A program made the translations under genes and the position numbers. The notes below the pieces were generated by a model. That model saw only the letters and a list, made by a program, of their open reading frames with translations. It was not told the DNA's origin and made no database searches. From CAZKDV01 sp964551645 (lineage in GTDB: Bacteria; Bacteroidota; Bacteroidia; Bacteroidales; DTU049), in NCBI GenBank assembly GCA_964551645.1, contig CAZKDV010000018.1, forward strand, positions 1 to 31,086: a stretch of 31,086 nt of DNA. Direction: 5' to 3'. The stretch's first letter is position 1. Every line of letters starts with the position of its first letter. Positions 1-8,303 of the stretch are shown in pieces.

Positions 1-13
1 TTATGAATCAGTC

Positions 14-81
14 AATTACGAATTAAAAATCTGTAAATTACGAATCATTAGTCCTTGATTTGAGATTTGAAATTCGTAATT
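14..81. repeat. Three copies of a 10-bp AT-rich word
   Basis: AATTACGAAT occurs at 14-23 and 36-45, and its exact reverse complement ATTCGTAATT lies at 72-81, next to the stop codon of the TPR-LuxR gene. The first two are direct repeats 22 nt apart; the third can pair with either to form a hairpin downstream of that gene. Words of this kind recur between genes in Bacteroidota genomes, as I recall. Whether the array continues cannot be seen because the window begins here. Confidence 0.5.
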
Positions 82-1744
82 ATAAATCAGATATTATTTT
101 GTATAATTGTTCGTCTCCTTCGGTTAGGTTCATCTTTTTTTTCAGTCTGTATTTTTTCACTTTCACACTTTCGTCGCTAATGTTGTATATTCTTGCAATA
201 TCCTTATATGCTAAATTTAATTTGATGTATGCACAAAATTTATGGTCATTGCTATTCAGTTGAGGATAAGTTTCTTCTAATTTTTTAAAGAAATCGGGAT
301 AAATATTTATAAAATGCGTAAAAAAATCATTCCACATTTTATCCAGCATATCAGAGTTTGTTAGTAAACTTTCAATTTGTTTGTAAGTATATGACTTTTT
401 GCTAATTTGTCCGGCTTCCACCAGTTTGTTTAATTCATCTTTCACCTGTTGCATAGTTTCTGTTTTATTTAACAGATTTAATGTTGCACTAACTAATTTT
501 CTTTCTTTTTGCTGAATCTGCATATTTAATGCTTGTTGTTTCAATTTCGATTCTTTCTCATTAATAAGTAATTGTTGTTCAAGCGTAAATTTTTCCATTT
601 CTACAATTGTTTGATTTTTCTTTGACAAAGAGTGTTTTGCTCTAATGTAGAATATCATAAATAGCAAACCAATAAACAAGACTATGCTTAGCGATAGAAA
701 AGTTAGTTGCAACTTTCGTTTCAATTTAATTTGTTGATTGGAGTATTCTAATTCTTTGTTCAAAAAGTCTTTTTGAAATTGAACAATCATGTAATTAAAC
801 TTTTGTTTTAAGTCAGATTCTTTGATGTTTTCCTTATTTTTATTGTGTTTTATGATATATTCATAAGCTTTTTTATAATTGCTCTGGTGGTAATAAATTT
901 CAGAATATAAATCATAACATGCAAGTTCAATAGCATAAAAATTTCGTAAAATAATTTTATCAATGTTTTTGTCCAATATTTGTAATGCTTCATTGCTTTT
1001 GTTAAGCTGTTGTAACATTCTCGCCTGATTTAATAAGTACAGATAGGTGTCAAAATCATCAGGATAGGCATCTATTGTAATTTGGTATGCTTGTTTAAAG
1101 TAAATTAAAGCACTGTCTAAATTTTGCAGGTATTCAAATTGTATTCCTATATTATTCAAACATGCTGCTTTTCCTTTAATATATTGCAAGCTGTCACATA
1201 AGTTTAATGACTTAGAAAAATATTCACTTGCAAGTTCGTGTTGGTTCAAATTTGAAAGTATTGTTCCTTTGTTATTATAAATATCTGCAATATTTTGAAA
1301 ATTTTGCAATTGTGTTTGCACTGAAAGAGATTTTTCGAGCAAATCTAAGGCTATGTCTGGGCGTTTTAAAACATAAGCACATATAGCAAAATTGTTTAGC
1401 ACTTTGGAATGCTTGTCGGCATGGGAAAGTTCGCTATATATATTGTAAGCTTTCCAAAAGTAGTTCATAGCATATTCGTATATTCCCCAATGAAAATATA
1501 TTATGCCTGTGTTGTTATATGCATCAGCTAATTTTTCGCTATCGTTTTGCGCCATTGCCTTTTTTGAGGCAATATCACTATATTTGAGTGAGAGCAGAGG
1601 GTTGTTATATCTGCTTTTGTGAGCCAAAGACAATAGGCTATCTACTTCAAGATTTTCAACTTCAATAGATTTTGGAATACCATAAACAGATATCAATGAT
1701 ATTGTAAATAAAATTGAAATAGAGAATAATATTCGTCTAATCAT
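80..1744 (-). CDS. TPR-containing membrane regulator with C-terminal LuxR-type HTH
   Basis: This 554-residue protein has an N-terminal hydrophobic signal segment (about residues 4-22). A series of TPR-like helices follows (about 60-300, with repeated A/N-x-x-G-I-x-x and LA-x-x-YF-x-KSL patterns). A transmembrane helix lies at about 346-368 and a charged coiled coil at about 370-430. The last 60 residues hold a LuxR/GerE-like helix-turn-helix (LAYKDIARIYNISDESVKVK). The order periplasmic TPRs, one membrane helix, coiled coil, cytoplasmic DNA-binding domain is a common Bacteroidota regulator architecture. Its ligand and targets cannot be read from sequence. The ATG at 1744 overlaps the stop of an upstream small ORF as ATGA, suggesting translational coupling, and the nearest promoter box is at 1954-1961. 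The family is confident; the specific role is unknown. Confidence 0.85.
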   Translation of the reverse strand: MIRRILFSISILFTISLISVYGIPKSIEVENLEVDSLLSLAHKSRYNNPLLSLKYSDIASKKAMAQNDSEKLADAYNNTGIIYFHWGIYEYAMNYFWKAYNIYSELSHADKHSKVLNNFAICAYVLKRPDIALDLLEKSLSVQTQLQNFQNIADIYNNKGTILSNLNQHELASEYFSKSLNLCDSLQYIKGKAACLNNIGIQFEYLQNLDSALIYFKQAYQITIDAYPDDFDTYLYLLNQARMLQQLNKSNEALQILDKNIDKIILRNFYAIELACYDLYSEIYYHQSNYKKAYEYIIKHNKNKENIKESDLKQKFNYMIVQFQKDFLNKELEYSNQQIKLKRKLQLTFLSLSIVLFIGLLFMIFYIRAKHSLSKKNQTIVEMEKFTLEQQLLINEKESKLKQQALNMQIQQKERKLVSATLNLLNKTETMQQVKDELNKLVEAGQISKKSYTYKQIESLLTNSDMLDKMWNDFFTHFINIYPDFFKKLEETYPQLNSNDHKFCAYIKLNLAYKDIARIYNISDESVKVKKYRLKKKMNLTEGDEQLYKIISDL

Positions 1745-1920
1745 AATTGGGTATATTTCATTAAAATAACTGTTTGCTCATTACATTTGCTTTTTTGAGG
1801 AAAAAGGGAGTTGAGTAAATAACTCTGTTGCAATGTATTCAATTTCTGATATATAGCCTTTTTTATAGAGTAAAATTTGAGGTATTCTCCAAATACTCGA
1901 TTGAATGTTAAATCATTCAT
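1741..1920 (-). CDS. Probable small protein (59 aa) coupled to TPR-LuxR gene
   Basis: An uninterrupted frame of 59 codons runs from ATG at 1920 to TGA at 1741-1743. It begins MNDLTFNRVFGEYLKF and ends VILMKYTQL. The TGA overlaps the ATG of the downstream TPR-LuxR gene (ATGA), the usual signature of translational coupling. A TAtcTTTG promoter box at 1954-1961 lies 33 nt upstream of the ATG, so the frame fills what would otherwise be a leader of about 200 nt. The product is basic and mostly helical in character, with no membrane segment. I recognise no family. It could still be a chance frame in an AT-rich leader; overlap and promoter spacing are the arguments for it. Confidence 0.42.
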   Translation of the reverse strand: MNDLTFNRVFGEYLKFYSIKKAIYQKLNTLQQSYLLNSLFPQKSKCNEQTVILMKYTQL

Positions 1921-1953
1921 AGTATTATGGTGTTTTTATTAGAGTTGCTTTTG

Positions 1954-1961
1954 CAAAGATA
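1954..1961 (-). promoter_or_regulatory. Bacteroidota -7 box (TAtcTTTG)
   Basis: The minus strand reads TATCTTTG, matching TAnnTTTG. It would start a transcript about 30 nt before the small ORF at 1920 and carry on into the TPR-LuxR gene. A clear -33 TTTG is not seen. Confidence 0.55.
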
Positions 1962-2006
1962 GTAAAAAGCTAATAAAAATGGAAATAATAATTTCACAAG
2001 TTTTGT

Positions 2007-2014
2007 TACTTTTG
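2007..2014 (+). promoter_or_regulatory. -7 box (TActTTTG) for mnmA
   Basis: TACTTTTG matches TAnnTTTG and lies 24 nt before the ATG at 2039. It sits downstream of the alternative in-frame ATG at 1979, which argues that 2039 is the real start. It is divergent from the box at 1954-1961. Confidence 0.55.
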
Positions 2015-2038
2015 TATTTGGAAAAAATTCTGAATGAC

Positions 2039-3139
2039 ATGCAAAAAAGGAAAAGAGTTTTAATGGCAATGAGTGGAGGAATAGACAGCAGTATTGCATC
2101 ATTACTGTTGCAAGAACAAGGATATGATATTGTTGGGGCAACATTCAGAACTTGGGATTATATTTCGGAAAGCTGCATGTCTAAACATACTGGCTGTTGT
2201 AGTATTGACGCAATAATGGGAGCAAAAGAATTTGCCGAAAAACATAAGTTTGAGCATCATATTTTAGACTTTAGAGCATCGTTTAAAGATATTGTTATTA
2301 AAAACTTTGTTGATGAATATGTAAATGGACAAACTCCCAATCCATGTGTTATTTGCAATTCGGAAATCAAATGGGGTTTAATGATAGAAGCAGCCGATAA
2401 ATTTAATTGTGATTATATTGCAACAGGTCATTATGCTGGGGTTCGTCAATATGGCAATTCTTATGTTCTCGTAAATGCTACTGATGCCGACAAAGATCAA
2501 ACATATTTTTTGTGGCGATTAACAAGCAAGCAATTGTCAAGAACGCTTTTTCCATTGTATAATTTGACCAAGCAAGAGGTTAAAGACTTTGCTCGTAAGC
2601 ATGGATTTAATTTGTTGGCAGATAAAAGAGAAAGTCAGGAAATATGCTTTGTCCCCAACAACGATTATCGCAAGTTTTTGGCAGATGAATATCCCGAAAT
2701 AACAAGCAAGATAGGAGAGGGGAATATTGTAGATAAAGCGGGAAAAGTACTTGGCAAGCACAAAGGTTACATTTATTATACTATTGGACAAAGAAAAGGT
2801 TTAGGTATTGCTTTGGGCGAACCTGCGTATGTAACTAAAATTGATAGCATAAACAATCGTATCACTGTTGGGCAGTATGAGGATTTGAAATTGAGTCAAA
2901 TGATAGTTGGGAATTATATTTTTAATAAAAGTGATAGTTTTCAGAATGAATTTTATGCAGAAGTGAAAATTAGGTATAAGTCTCCCAAAGTTCGTGCTAA
3001 AATCATAAAAGAAGGTAGTTTATTAAATATTGATTTTTTAGAACCCGTTTATGCTATTACTCCGGGTCAATCGGCTGTTTTTTATCAAGAAGATGAGGTT
3101 ATTGGAGGTGGAGTTATTATGTCGTACCAAGAATTATGA
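2039..3139 (+). CDS. mnmA: tRNA-specific 2-thiouridylase MnmA
   Basis: MnmA transfers sulfur to U34 of tRNA Lys, Glu and Gln using ATP and a persulfide relay. From the ATG at 2039 the protein has 366 residues, the normal family length. It shows the PP-loop SGGIDSS (12-18), the catalytic Cys in NPCVIC (Cys103), the second catalytic Cys in ESQEICFV (Cys203), and the GQRKGLG signature before the C-terminal beta-barrel. The frame also has an ATG at 1979, but the added 20 residues (a short hydrophobic string) would start upstream of the promoter box at 2007-2014, so I prefer 2039. The 3' end overlaps the converging M23 peptidase gene by 6 nt. Confidence 0.96.
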   Translation: MQKRKRVLMAMSGGIDSSIASLLLQEQGYDIVGATFRTWDYISESCMSKHTGCCSIDAIMGAKEFAEKHKFEHHILDFRASFKDIVIKNFVDEYVNGQTPNPCVICNSEIKWGLMIEAADKFNCDYIATGHYAGVRQYGNSYVLVNATDADKDQTYFLWRLTSKQLSRTLFPLYNLTKQEVKDFARKHGFNLLADKRESQEICFVPNNDYRKFLADEYPEITSKIGEGNIVDKAGKVLGKHKGYIYYTIGQRKGLGIALGEPAYVTKIDSINNRITVGQYEDLKLSQMIVGNYIFNKSDSFQNEFYAEVKIRYKSPKVRAKIIKEGSLLNIDFLEPVYAITPGQSAVFYQEDEVIGGGVIMSYQEL

Positions 3140-4102
3140 CATGCTTTGATTTTTCTTCGAAGCTCTTTCCAATAATTTCTGAAACTCCATTGGAGAAACT
3201 GACATAAAGATATGTTTAATTGGATTAATTGCTTTGTTTTGATACCAAACTTCATAGTGCAGGTGTGGTCCTGAAGCCATGCCGCTTTTGCCGACTGAGC
3301 CAATCACTTGCCCTCTACTAACTTTTTGCCCTCTTCTGACATCAGATTTTAGCAAACACCCATAAATTGATATATAGCCAAAACCATGGTCTATAGTAAC
3401 AGTATTTCCAAGTCCTTCAATTGATTTTGGAGTGTTGATGACTGTTCCATTTCCTGTTGCCGCCACATCAGTTCCTTGTCTTGCAGCAAAATCAACACCA
3501 TTGTGCATGCGTAGGGTTTTAAAAATTGGATGAATGCGCTCTCCATATCCTGACACTAGTATCATATTGTCTCTTTCTATTGGAAGAATTGCTGGAACAT
3601 GATTTGAAAAAACTTGTTTTCCATAGGCTAAATCAAATAACATCATTATTTTAATAGGAAGCTCTTTTGATAAGGTGCTAATTTTTTTGATATTCTGAGC
3701 AGTGCTTTCTAATAAGTCGGAGAAATTAAAGTCAGTTGAATAAATATCTGCAAATTCCCAATGTTTTTCCAATATCTCGACATTTTCTTCTTCCATTTCA
3801 AAAGTGAGTTTATTTAGCTCTTGTTCTTTTTCTAATAGTGTTTCATATATCAAAATTGACCTATCAAGTTTTTTGTTCACTTCTTGATAGTTTTTTTCTA
3901 AAACAGATAATTCATATTCAAGTTTTTTTTCTTCTGGAGGTGGAAAAAATTTAAGAATAGCAATTATAAATACTACTCCAAAAGTTAAAGTAGTTAAAAA
4001 AATCCAAATAAGATTTTTGAGGATAATTCTTTCTTTATCAGAAACTTTGTGATATGTTAATGTCTTTGTGTCTAGCTTGTATCTTTTCTTAGTATTACTC
4101 AT
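3134..4102 (-). CDS. M23 family metallopeptidase, membrane-anchored
   Basis: A LytM/M23 peptidoglycan endopeptidase-like protein of 322 residues. A cytoplasmic basic segment is followed by one transmembrane helix (about residues 30-50), a coiled coil (about 55-125), and a C-terminal M23 domain. The zinc-binding motifs are present: HNGVDFAA (H-x3-D) and GPHLHYEVW (H-x-H), with the preceding YGERIHP loop typical of the family. This makes it a likely active enzyme in the periplasm. The frame can be extended two residues to a TTG, but the ATG at 4102 is the better start. It lies 48 nt behind glmS on the same strand. The gene ends 6 nt inside mnmA. Its role in wall remodelling is inferred from the family. 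Confidence 0.92.
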   Translation of the reverse strand: MSNTKKRYKLDTKTLTYHKVSDKERIILKNLIWIFLTTLTFGVVFIIAILKFFPPPEEKKLEYELSVLEKNYQEVNKKLDRSILIYETLLEKEQELNKLTFEMEEENVEILEKHWEFADIYSTDFNFSDLLESTAQNIKKISTLSKELPIKIMMLFDLAYGKQVFSNHVPAILPIERDNMILVSGYGERIHPIFKTLRMHNGVDFAARQGTDVAATGNGTVINTPKSIEGLGNTVTIDHGFGYISIYGCLLKSDVRRGQKVSRGQVIGSVGKSGMASGPHLHYEVWYQNKAINPIKHIFMSVSPMEFQKLLERASKKNQSMS

Positions 4103-4156
4103 GTGCAAATTCTAAAATCAAGGCAATTTCAAGATAAATACTTATTAAAAGACAAT

Positions 4157-5995
4157 TTATTCCACTGTAACTGATTTTGCTAAATTCCTAGGTTGATCAA
4201 CATTACAGCCTCTTAATACAGCTATATGATATGCGAGCAGTTGTAGAGGAATAGTAGCGAGTAAAGGTGTTAAAAACTCCTCAGTTTCAGGTATCTCAAT
4301 AATATGGTCAGCAATATGTTTTACATCGGTATCGCCTTTCGTAACTACTGCAATTATTTTACCTTTTCGCGACTTTACTTCTTCTATATTTGAAACGACT
4401 TTATCATAATTATTGCTTTTAGTTGCAATAATAACAACAGGCATTTCTTCATCAATGAGTGCAATTGGTCCATGTTTCATTTCAGCAGCTGGATACCCTT
4501 CGGCGTGTATATATGAAATTTCTTTCAGCTTCAAGGCTCCTTCCATTGCTACAGGATTATATCCGCGACCTAAATATAGAATATTGCGTACATCTTGATA
4601 TTTTAATGCAATCTCTTTCACTATTTCGTCGCTTTTTAATGCCAGCTCAATTTTTGAAGGTATTGCATTAAGTTCATTCATGTATCTATTGTATATTTGC
4701 TTTGAAATAACACCTTTTTTGTAGCCTATCATTAATGACATCAAAGTGAGCAATGTTACTTGTGCAGTAAATGCTTTTGTTGATGCTACTCCAATTTCAG
4801 GACCTGCATGAGTATATGAACCTGCATGTGTTTCTCTTGCAATTGAAGAACCCACGACATTACAAATACCTAATATAGTTGCTCCTTTTTCTTTAGCTAA
4901 CTTTATAGCAGCGAGAGTGTCTGCTGTTTCCCCTGATTGTGAAACTGCAATTACAACATCATTTTCTGTAATTATCGGATTTCTATATCTGAATTCTGAT
5001 GCATATTCAACTTCAACAGGTATTCTCGCTAATTCTTCAAACAAATATTCGCCAACAAGACAAGCATGCCAAGAAGTGCCGCAAGCCACCATTATAATTC
5101 TATTTGCTTGAAGTAATTTGTTTTCATAATCTATAATTCCACCTAATGCAATTCGGTGTTCATACATTCTTAAACGCCCTCGCATACTGTCAGCAACAGA
5201 TTGAGGTTGTTCGTATATCTCTTTGAGCATAAAATGCTCGTATCCTCCTTTTTCTATTGCGCTCAAACTTAATTCAAGCTCTTGAACATAAGGTGTTTTG
5301 TCTTTTTTGTGAATAGTAATTAATTTTAAATCTTCATCTCGTTTGATTATTGCAATTTCGTCATCTTCAAGGTACACAACTTGTTTTGTATATTCTACAA
5401 TTGGAGTTGCATCAGATGCGATAAAATGTTCGTTTTCGCCAATGCCAATAACTAACGGACTACTCTTTTTTGCAGCTACCAACATATCAGGATTATCTTC
5501 TGATATTACAACAATTGCATACGCTCCGATAACTTGATTTAAAACAATTCTGATTGCTTCAACTATATCAGTTTTTTCATTTATTTGAATGTCTTCAATT
5601 AAATGAATAAGCACTTCTGTGTCAGTATTGCTTTTAAAACTATATCCTCTTTTGATTAATGCTTTTCTAAGTGTAGCATAATTTTCAATAATTCCGTTAT
5701 GAATAATAGCAAGTTTTTCGCTTGGAGAAAAATGGGGGTGAGCGTTTTCGTCATTTGGCTCACCATGAGTAGCCCACCTTGTGTGGGCAATTCCAATTGT
5801 TCCGGTAGTGTCTTCGTTTGTAACAAAATTTTCTAAATCTGCTACTTTCCCTTTTGTTTTATATACTTTAAGACCACCACTATTTAATACAGCGATTCCT
5901 GCACTATCATATCCACGATATTCAAGCCTTTGCAATCCATTTATTAATATGGGATATGCTTGTTTTGTCCCGATGTATCCTACAATTCCGCACAT
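4157..5995 (-). CDS. glmS: Glutamine-fructose-6-phosphate aminotransferase (isomerizing)
   Basis: GlmS makes glucosamine-6-phosphate from fructose-6-phosphate and glutamine, the first step toward UDP-GlcNAc for peptidoglycan and LPS. The 612-residue protein begins MCGIVGYIG, with Cys2 as the N-terminal amidotransferase nucleophile, and carries HTRWATHG and HNGIIEN in the glutaminase domain. Two SIS sugar-isomerase domains follow (CGTSWHA, SQSGETADTL, then EGALKLKEISY), and it ends NLAKSVTVE, the conserved catalytic tail. Full length. It follows the DUF4270 gene by 10 nt on the same strand, so they are probably co-transcribed. No glmS-ribozyme-like leader was noted, and there is no space for one. 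Confidence 0.97.
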   Translation of the reverse strand: MCGIVGYIGTKQAYPILINGLQRLEYRGYDSAGIAVLNSGGLKVYKTKGKVADLENFVTNEDTTGTIGIAHTRWATHGEPNDENAHPHFSPSEKLAIIHNGIIENYATLRKALIKRGYSFKSNTDTEVLIHLIEDIQINEKTDIVEAIRIVLNQVIGAYAIVVISEDNPDMLVAAKKSSPLVIGIGENEHFIASDATPIVEYTKQVVYLEDDEIAIIKRDEDLKLITIHKKDKTPYVQELELSLSAIEKGGYEHFMLKEIYEQPQSVADSMRGRLRMYEHRIALGGIIDYENKLLQANRIIMVACGTSWHACLVGEYLFEELARIPVEVEYASEFRYRNPIITENDVVIAVSQSGETADTLAAIKLAKEKGATILGICNVVGSSIARETHAGSYTHAGPEIGVASTKAFTAQVTLLTLMSLMIGYKKGVISKQIYNRYMNELNAIPSKIELALKSDEIVKEIALKYQDVRNILYLGRGYNPVAMEGALKLKEISYIHAEGYPAAEMKHGPIALIDEEMPVVIIATKSNNYDKVVSNIEEVKSRKGKIIAVVTKGDTDVKHIADHIIEIPETEEFLTPLLATIPLQLLAYHIAVLRGCNVDQPRNLAKSVTVE

Positions 5996-6005
5996 ATATT
6001 TTTAT

Positions 6006-7313
6006 TTAATTTACAATCGTATAATATACTTTTAATTTTGGTCTTGAATTTGTGTTTGCAAGACCGTTGAGAACCAGTCTATCTGCATAAGTTGAAGATC
6101 CAGATACCATCAATACTAATCCATGGTCTTGCAGCTTAGATGTTAAAAGTTCTTGTATGTATGATGAGATAACAAAATGATATTCTTTTTTAGTTTCATC
6201 ATAGTATCCTCCAAACGAGGGGTCGAGTTGCTCAGTTAAAAAAGCATAGCTTCCGTCTTCTTTCACTTTTACTAGTGTCAATCTTTGCGGACGAGTGTAA
6301 GTTTCTGATGTAATATCATTTTCATTTATAGGGAAAATTAATTCCGCTTTGTTTACTAAAATCTTATTGTATTTAATTAATTCTTCTATATATGGGAAAG
6401 ATAGTTTAACCTTAACTCCGCCCATTGCTTGTAAATACAATAAATTAGTGTTTGTTGTTTCGGGATTATTAAATTGTGTGATTAAATCACTATTAGCAAA
6501 TCCGTAATCATTATTGAAAATATTAAACCTTGCACTACTTTCATTTATGAGAAAAGTAAATGAACTTGTATCAGAAGGGGTGCGGTAATACATTGTTATG
6601 TTTGAAAAAGATGAAAGCAAATCAAAATAATATATTGCACCTCCAACAGAAAATGGCTTAGAAGTAACATATATTCCTTTAAAAAATTCAATAAATGTAT
6701 TATTACTACTTAGTATATCTTGTTGTGTAGCTTCAATAAAATTTTCGGCTAACTGTTTATCAAGTTTTATTCTTAAATGGGGTGGTAGTTTTTGTTTTTG
6801 AATATAAATTGAGTCTTCGAGATTTGGAATAAGAGTTGCTGTGCCAATTAATGATTTTTTCAAAATTGATTTATTAGAATAATATGCGGTATCAATTCTA
6901 ATATCTTCATCTAATTCCCATACTTCAACAATAAAAGGATTAGCATTTTTATCATCTCCATAAAATCCGTTGTGAGTTAGCGATAAAACAATAGAATCAA
7001 CTTCAATATTTTCCGGAAATTTAATATTTGAAGCGGGTAATCTAATTTGAGTAGCAAAAGAAGCATTTGAGCGACCAAAAATAGGGTCATTCATCGAACC
7101 CAATAAGTATAAAGAAGTTCTGTCAGTTCTTACAGAATCTTCTCTTGCTGACACGGCTTGAATTGTTATTGTATCGGTATATTGGGCATCAATTAAGTCT
7201 GAAGGTGGTTGAATGTCTAAACCGATAGTTGAGGGTTCTTCACAAGAATATACTAATAATAGTAAAAATGCAATTATTAATATGCTACTATATTTTATTG
7301 ATATGCTTTTCAA
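6006..7313 (-). CDS. DUF4270 family lipoprotein
   Basis: A 435-residue predicted lipoprotein: basic start, hydrophobic helix, then the lipobox LLVYSC at about residues 19-24, followed by EEPSTIGLDIQPP. The remainder is beta-rich with no catalytic motif I recognise. It matches the DUF4270 family by position and character: in Bacteroidota this family sits between the GT5-like gene and glmS. The start is a TTG at 7313. The next upstream in-frame stop is close (TAG near 7358) and no ATG lies between it and the lipobox, so the TTG appears to be genuine. Function is unknown; a role at the outer membrane is inferred from the signal only. Confidence 0.85.
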   Translation of the reverse strand: MKSISIKYSSILIIAFLLLLVYSCEEPSTIGLDIQPPSDLIDAQYTDTITIQAVSAREDSVRTDRTSLYLLGSMNDPIFGRSNASFATQIRLPASNIKFPENIEVDSIVLSLTHNGFYGDDKNANPFIVEVWELDEDIRIDTAYYSNKSILKKSLIGTATLIPNLEDSIYIQKQKLPPHLRIKLDKQLAENFIEATQQDILSSNNTFIEFFKGIYVTSKPFSVGGAIYYFDLLSSFSNITMYYRTPSDTSSFTFLINESSARFNIFNNDYGFANSDLITQFNNPETTNTNLLYLQAMGGVKVKLSFPYIEELIKYNKILVNKAELIFPINENDITSETYTRPQRLTLVKVKEDGSYAFLTEQLDPSFGGYYDETKKEYHFVISSYIQELLTSKLQDHGLVLMVSGSSTYADRLVLNGLANTNSRPKLKVYYTIVN

Positions 7314-7371
7314 GTTGTTTGATTTAGCGTTATTTAATTTAGATGAAATAATTTTCTAAACGCAAAAGTCA

Positions 7372-8196
7372 TTATGATAGTATTTCTTCATTAACAACAA
7401 TTGTATCATAAAATTTATCATAGTCTTCAAAATAGGTCTCATCATTATGAGTAATTGAAGGTATTTGATGTTTATTGACAAATGATTTTAATTCTTCTTG
7501 AATGTTATCTTCAGCATAAATAACTCCATTGGCATGTTTGATACATTCTTGCATATATGTTAAATAGTTGGGTGATTGTTTAAGAGCATCATAGGTTTTT
7601 TTCCCAATATCAGAAGTGTGAATTTTATCACAAAAATTAGGAGAAAACGATTCTGAGAAACTATCATCGTATAATGAAATAATTACTTTACTGTCATAAA
7701 AGAGTGGATTTTCCTTTAAGACTGTTTTAATATAGATAGCTGATAATGCAGACATCCATCCGTGCAAATGCACAATACTTGGTGCCCAGCCTAATTTTTT
7801 AACTGTTTCAATAACCCCTCGGTTGAAAAAAATCGAACGATTGTCATTGTCTTTAAAAAATTTTTGATTTTTATCTCTAAAAGCAAATTTTCTTTGAAAA
7901 AAGTCATCGTTTTCTATAAAATAAATCTGCATGCGAGCAGATTGTATAGAAGCAACTTTTAAAATTAAGGGGTAGTCAGTGTCGTCAATAATAATATTCA
8001 TACCTGACAAGCGAATAACTTCGTGCAATTGATTGCGTCTTTCGTTTATATGTCCAAAGCGAGGCATAAATGTCCTAATTTCATTCCCCTTTTCTTGTAT
8101 GTATTGTGGGAGATACCTCGATATTGTACCCATTCGCGTCTCTGATAAGTAAGGAACAATTTCTTGAGAAACATATAAAACTTTAGATTTCTCCAT
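7372..8196 (-). CDS. Glycogen/starch synthase N-terminal domain (GT5-like) protein
   Basis: This 274-residue protein resembles only the N-terminal Rossmann half of GT5 glycogen synthases: VLYVSQEIVPYL at the start, YLPQYIQEKGNEIRTFMPRFG, and VHLHGWMSAL near residue 145. The C-terminal half that completes a GT-B fold is missing, and the ADP-glucose-binding K-x-G-G-L loop is replaced by ETRMGTISRYLP. Short proteins of this kind next to panC are common in Bacteroidota and are often annotated as glycogen synthase. Catalysis of glucan synthesis is doubtful here. It heads the leftward block toward DUF4270 and glmS, from a promoter box at 8234-8241. True function unknown. Confidence 0.82.
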   Translation of the reverse strand: MEKSKVLYVSQEIVPYLSETRMGTISRYLPQYIQEKGNEIRTFMPRFGHINERRNQLHEVIRLSGMNIIIDDTDYPLILKVASIQSARMQIYFIENDDFFQRKFAFRDKNQKFFKDNDNRSIFFNRGVIETVKKLGWAPSIVHLHGWMSALSAIYIKTVLKENPLFYDSKVIISLYDDSFSESFSPNFCDKIHTSDIGKKTYDALKQSPNYLTYMQECIKHANGVIYAEDNIQEELKSFVNKHQIPSITHNDETYFEDYDKFYDTIVVNEEILS

Positions 8197-8233
8197 ATTT
8201 AGAATTAATTAATACTTTTCTATAAACTATTTG

Positions 8234-8241
8234 CAAACTTA
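8234..8241 (-). promoter_or_regulatory. -7 box (TAagTTTG) for GT5-like gene
   Basis: The minus strand reads TAAGTTTG, matching TAnnTTTG, 37 nt upstream of the ATG at 8196. It is back-to-back with the panC box at 8274-8281, so the 107-nt spacer is a divergent promoter region. Confidence 0.5.
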
Positions 8242-8273
8242 CAAAATTTTTTTAACATATTTAAAATAAAGTT

Positions 8274-8281
8274 TAATTTTG
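8274..8281 (+). promoter_or_regulatory. -7 box (TAatTTTG) for panC
   Basis: TAATTTTG lies 22 nt before the panC ATG at 8304. The same octamer precedes panD, the 11122 lipoprotein gene and purB in this window. Confidence 0.55.
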
Positions 8282-8303
8282 CGAAGTTTTTCGAAGTCTA
8301 AAA

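Noticed and set aside
1979..2038. N-terminal extension of mnmA from the ATG at 1979
   Set aside because: It would place the start upstream of the -7 box at 2007-2014 and adds residues not expected in MnmA, so 2039 is preferred.
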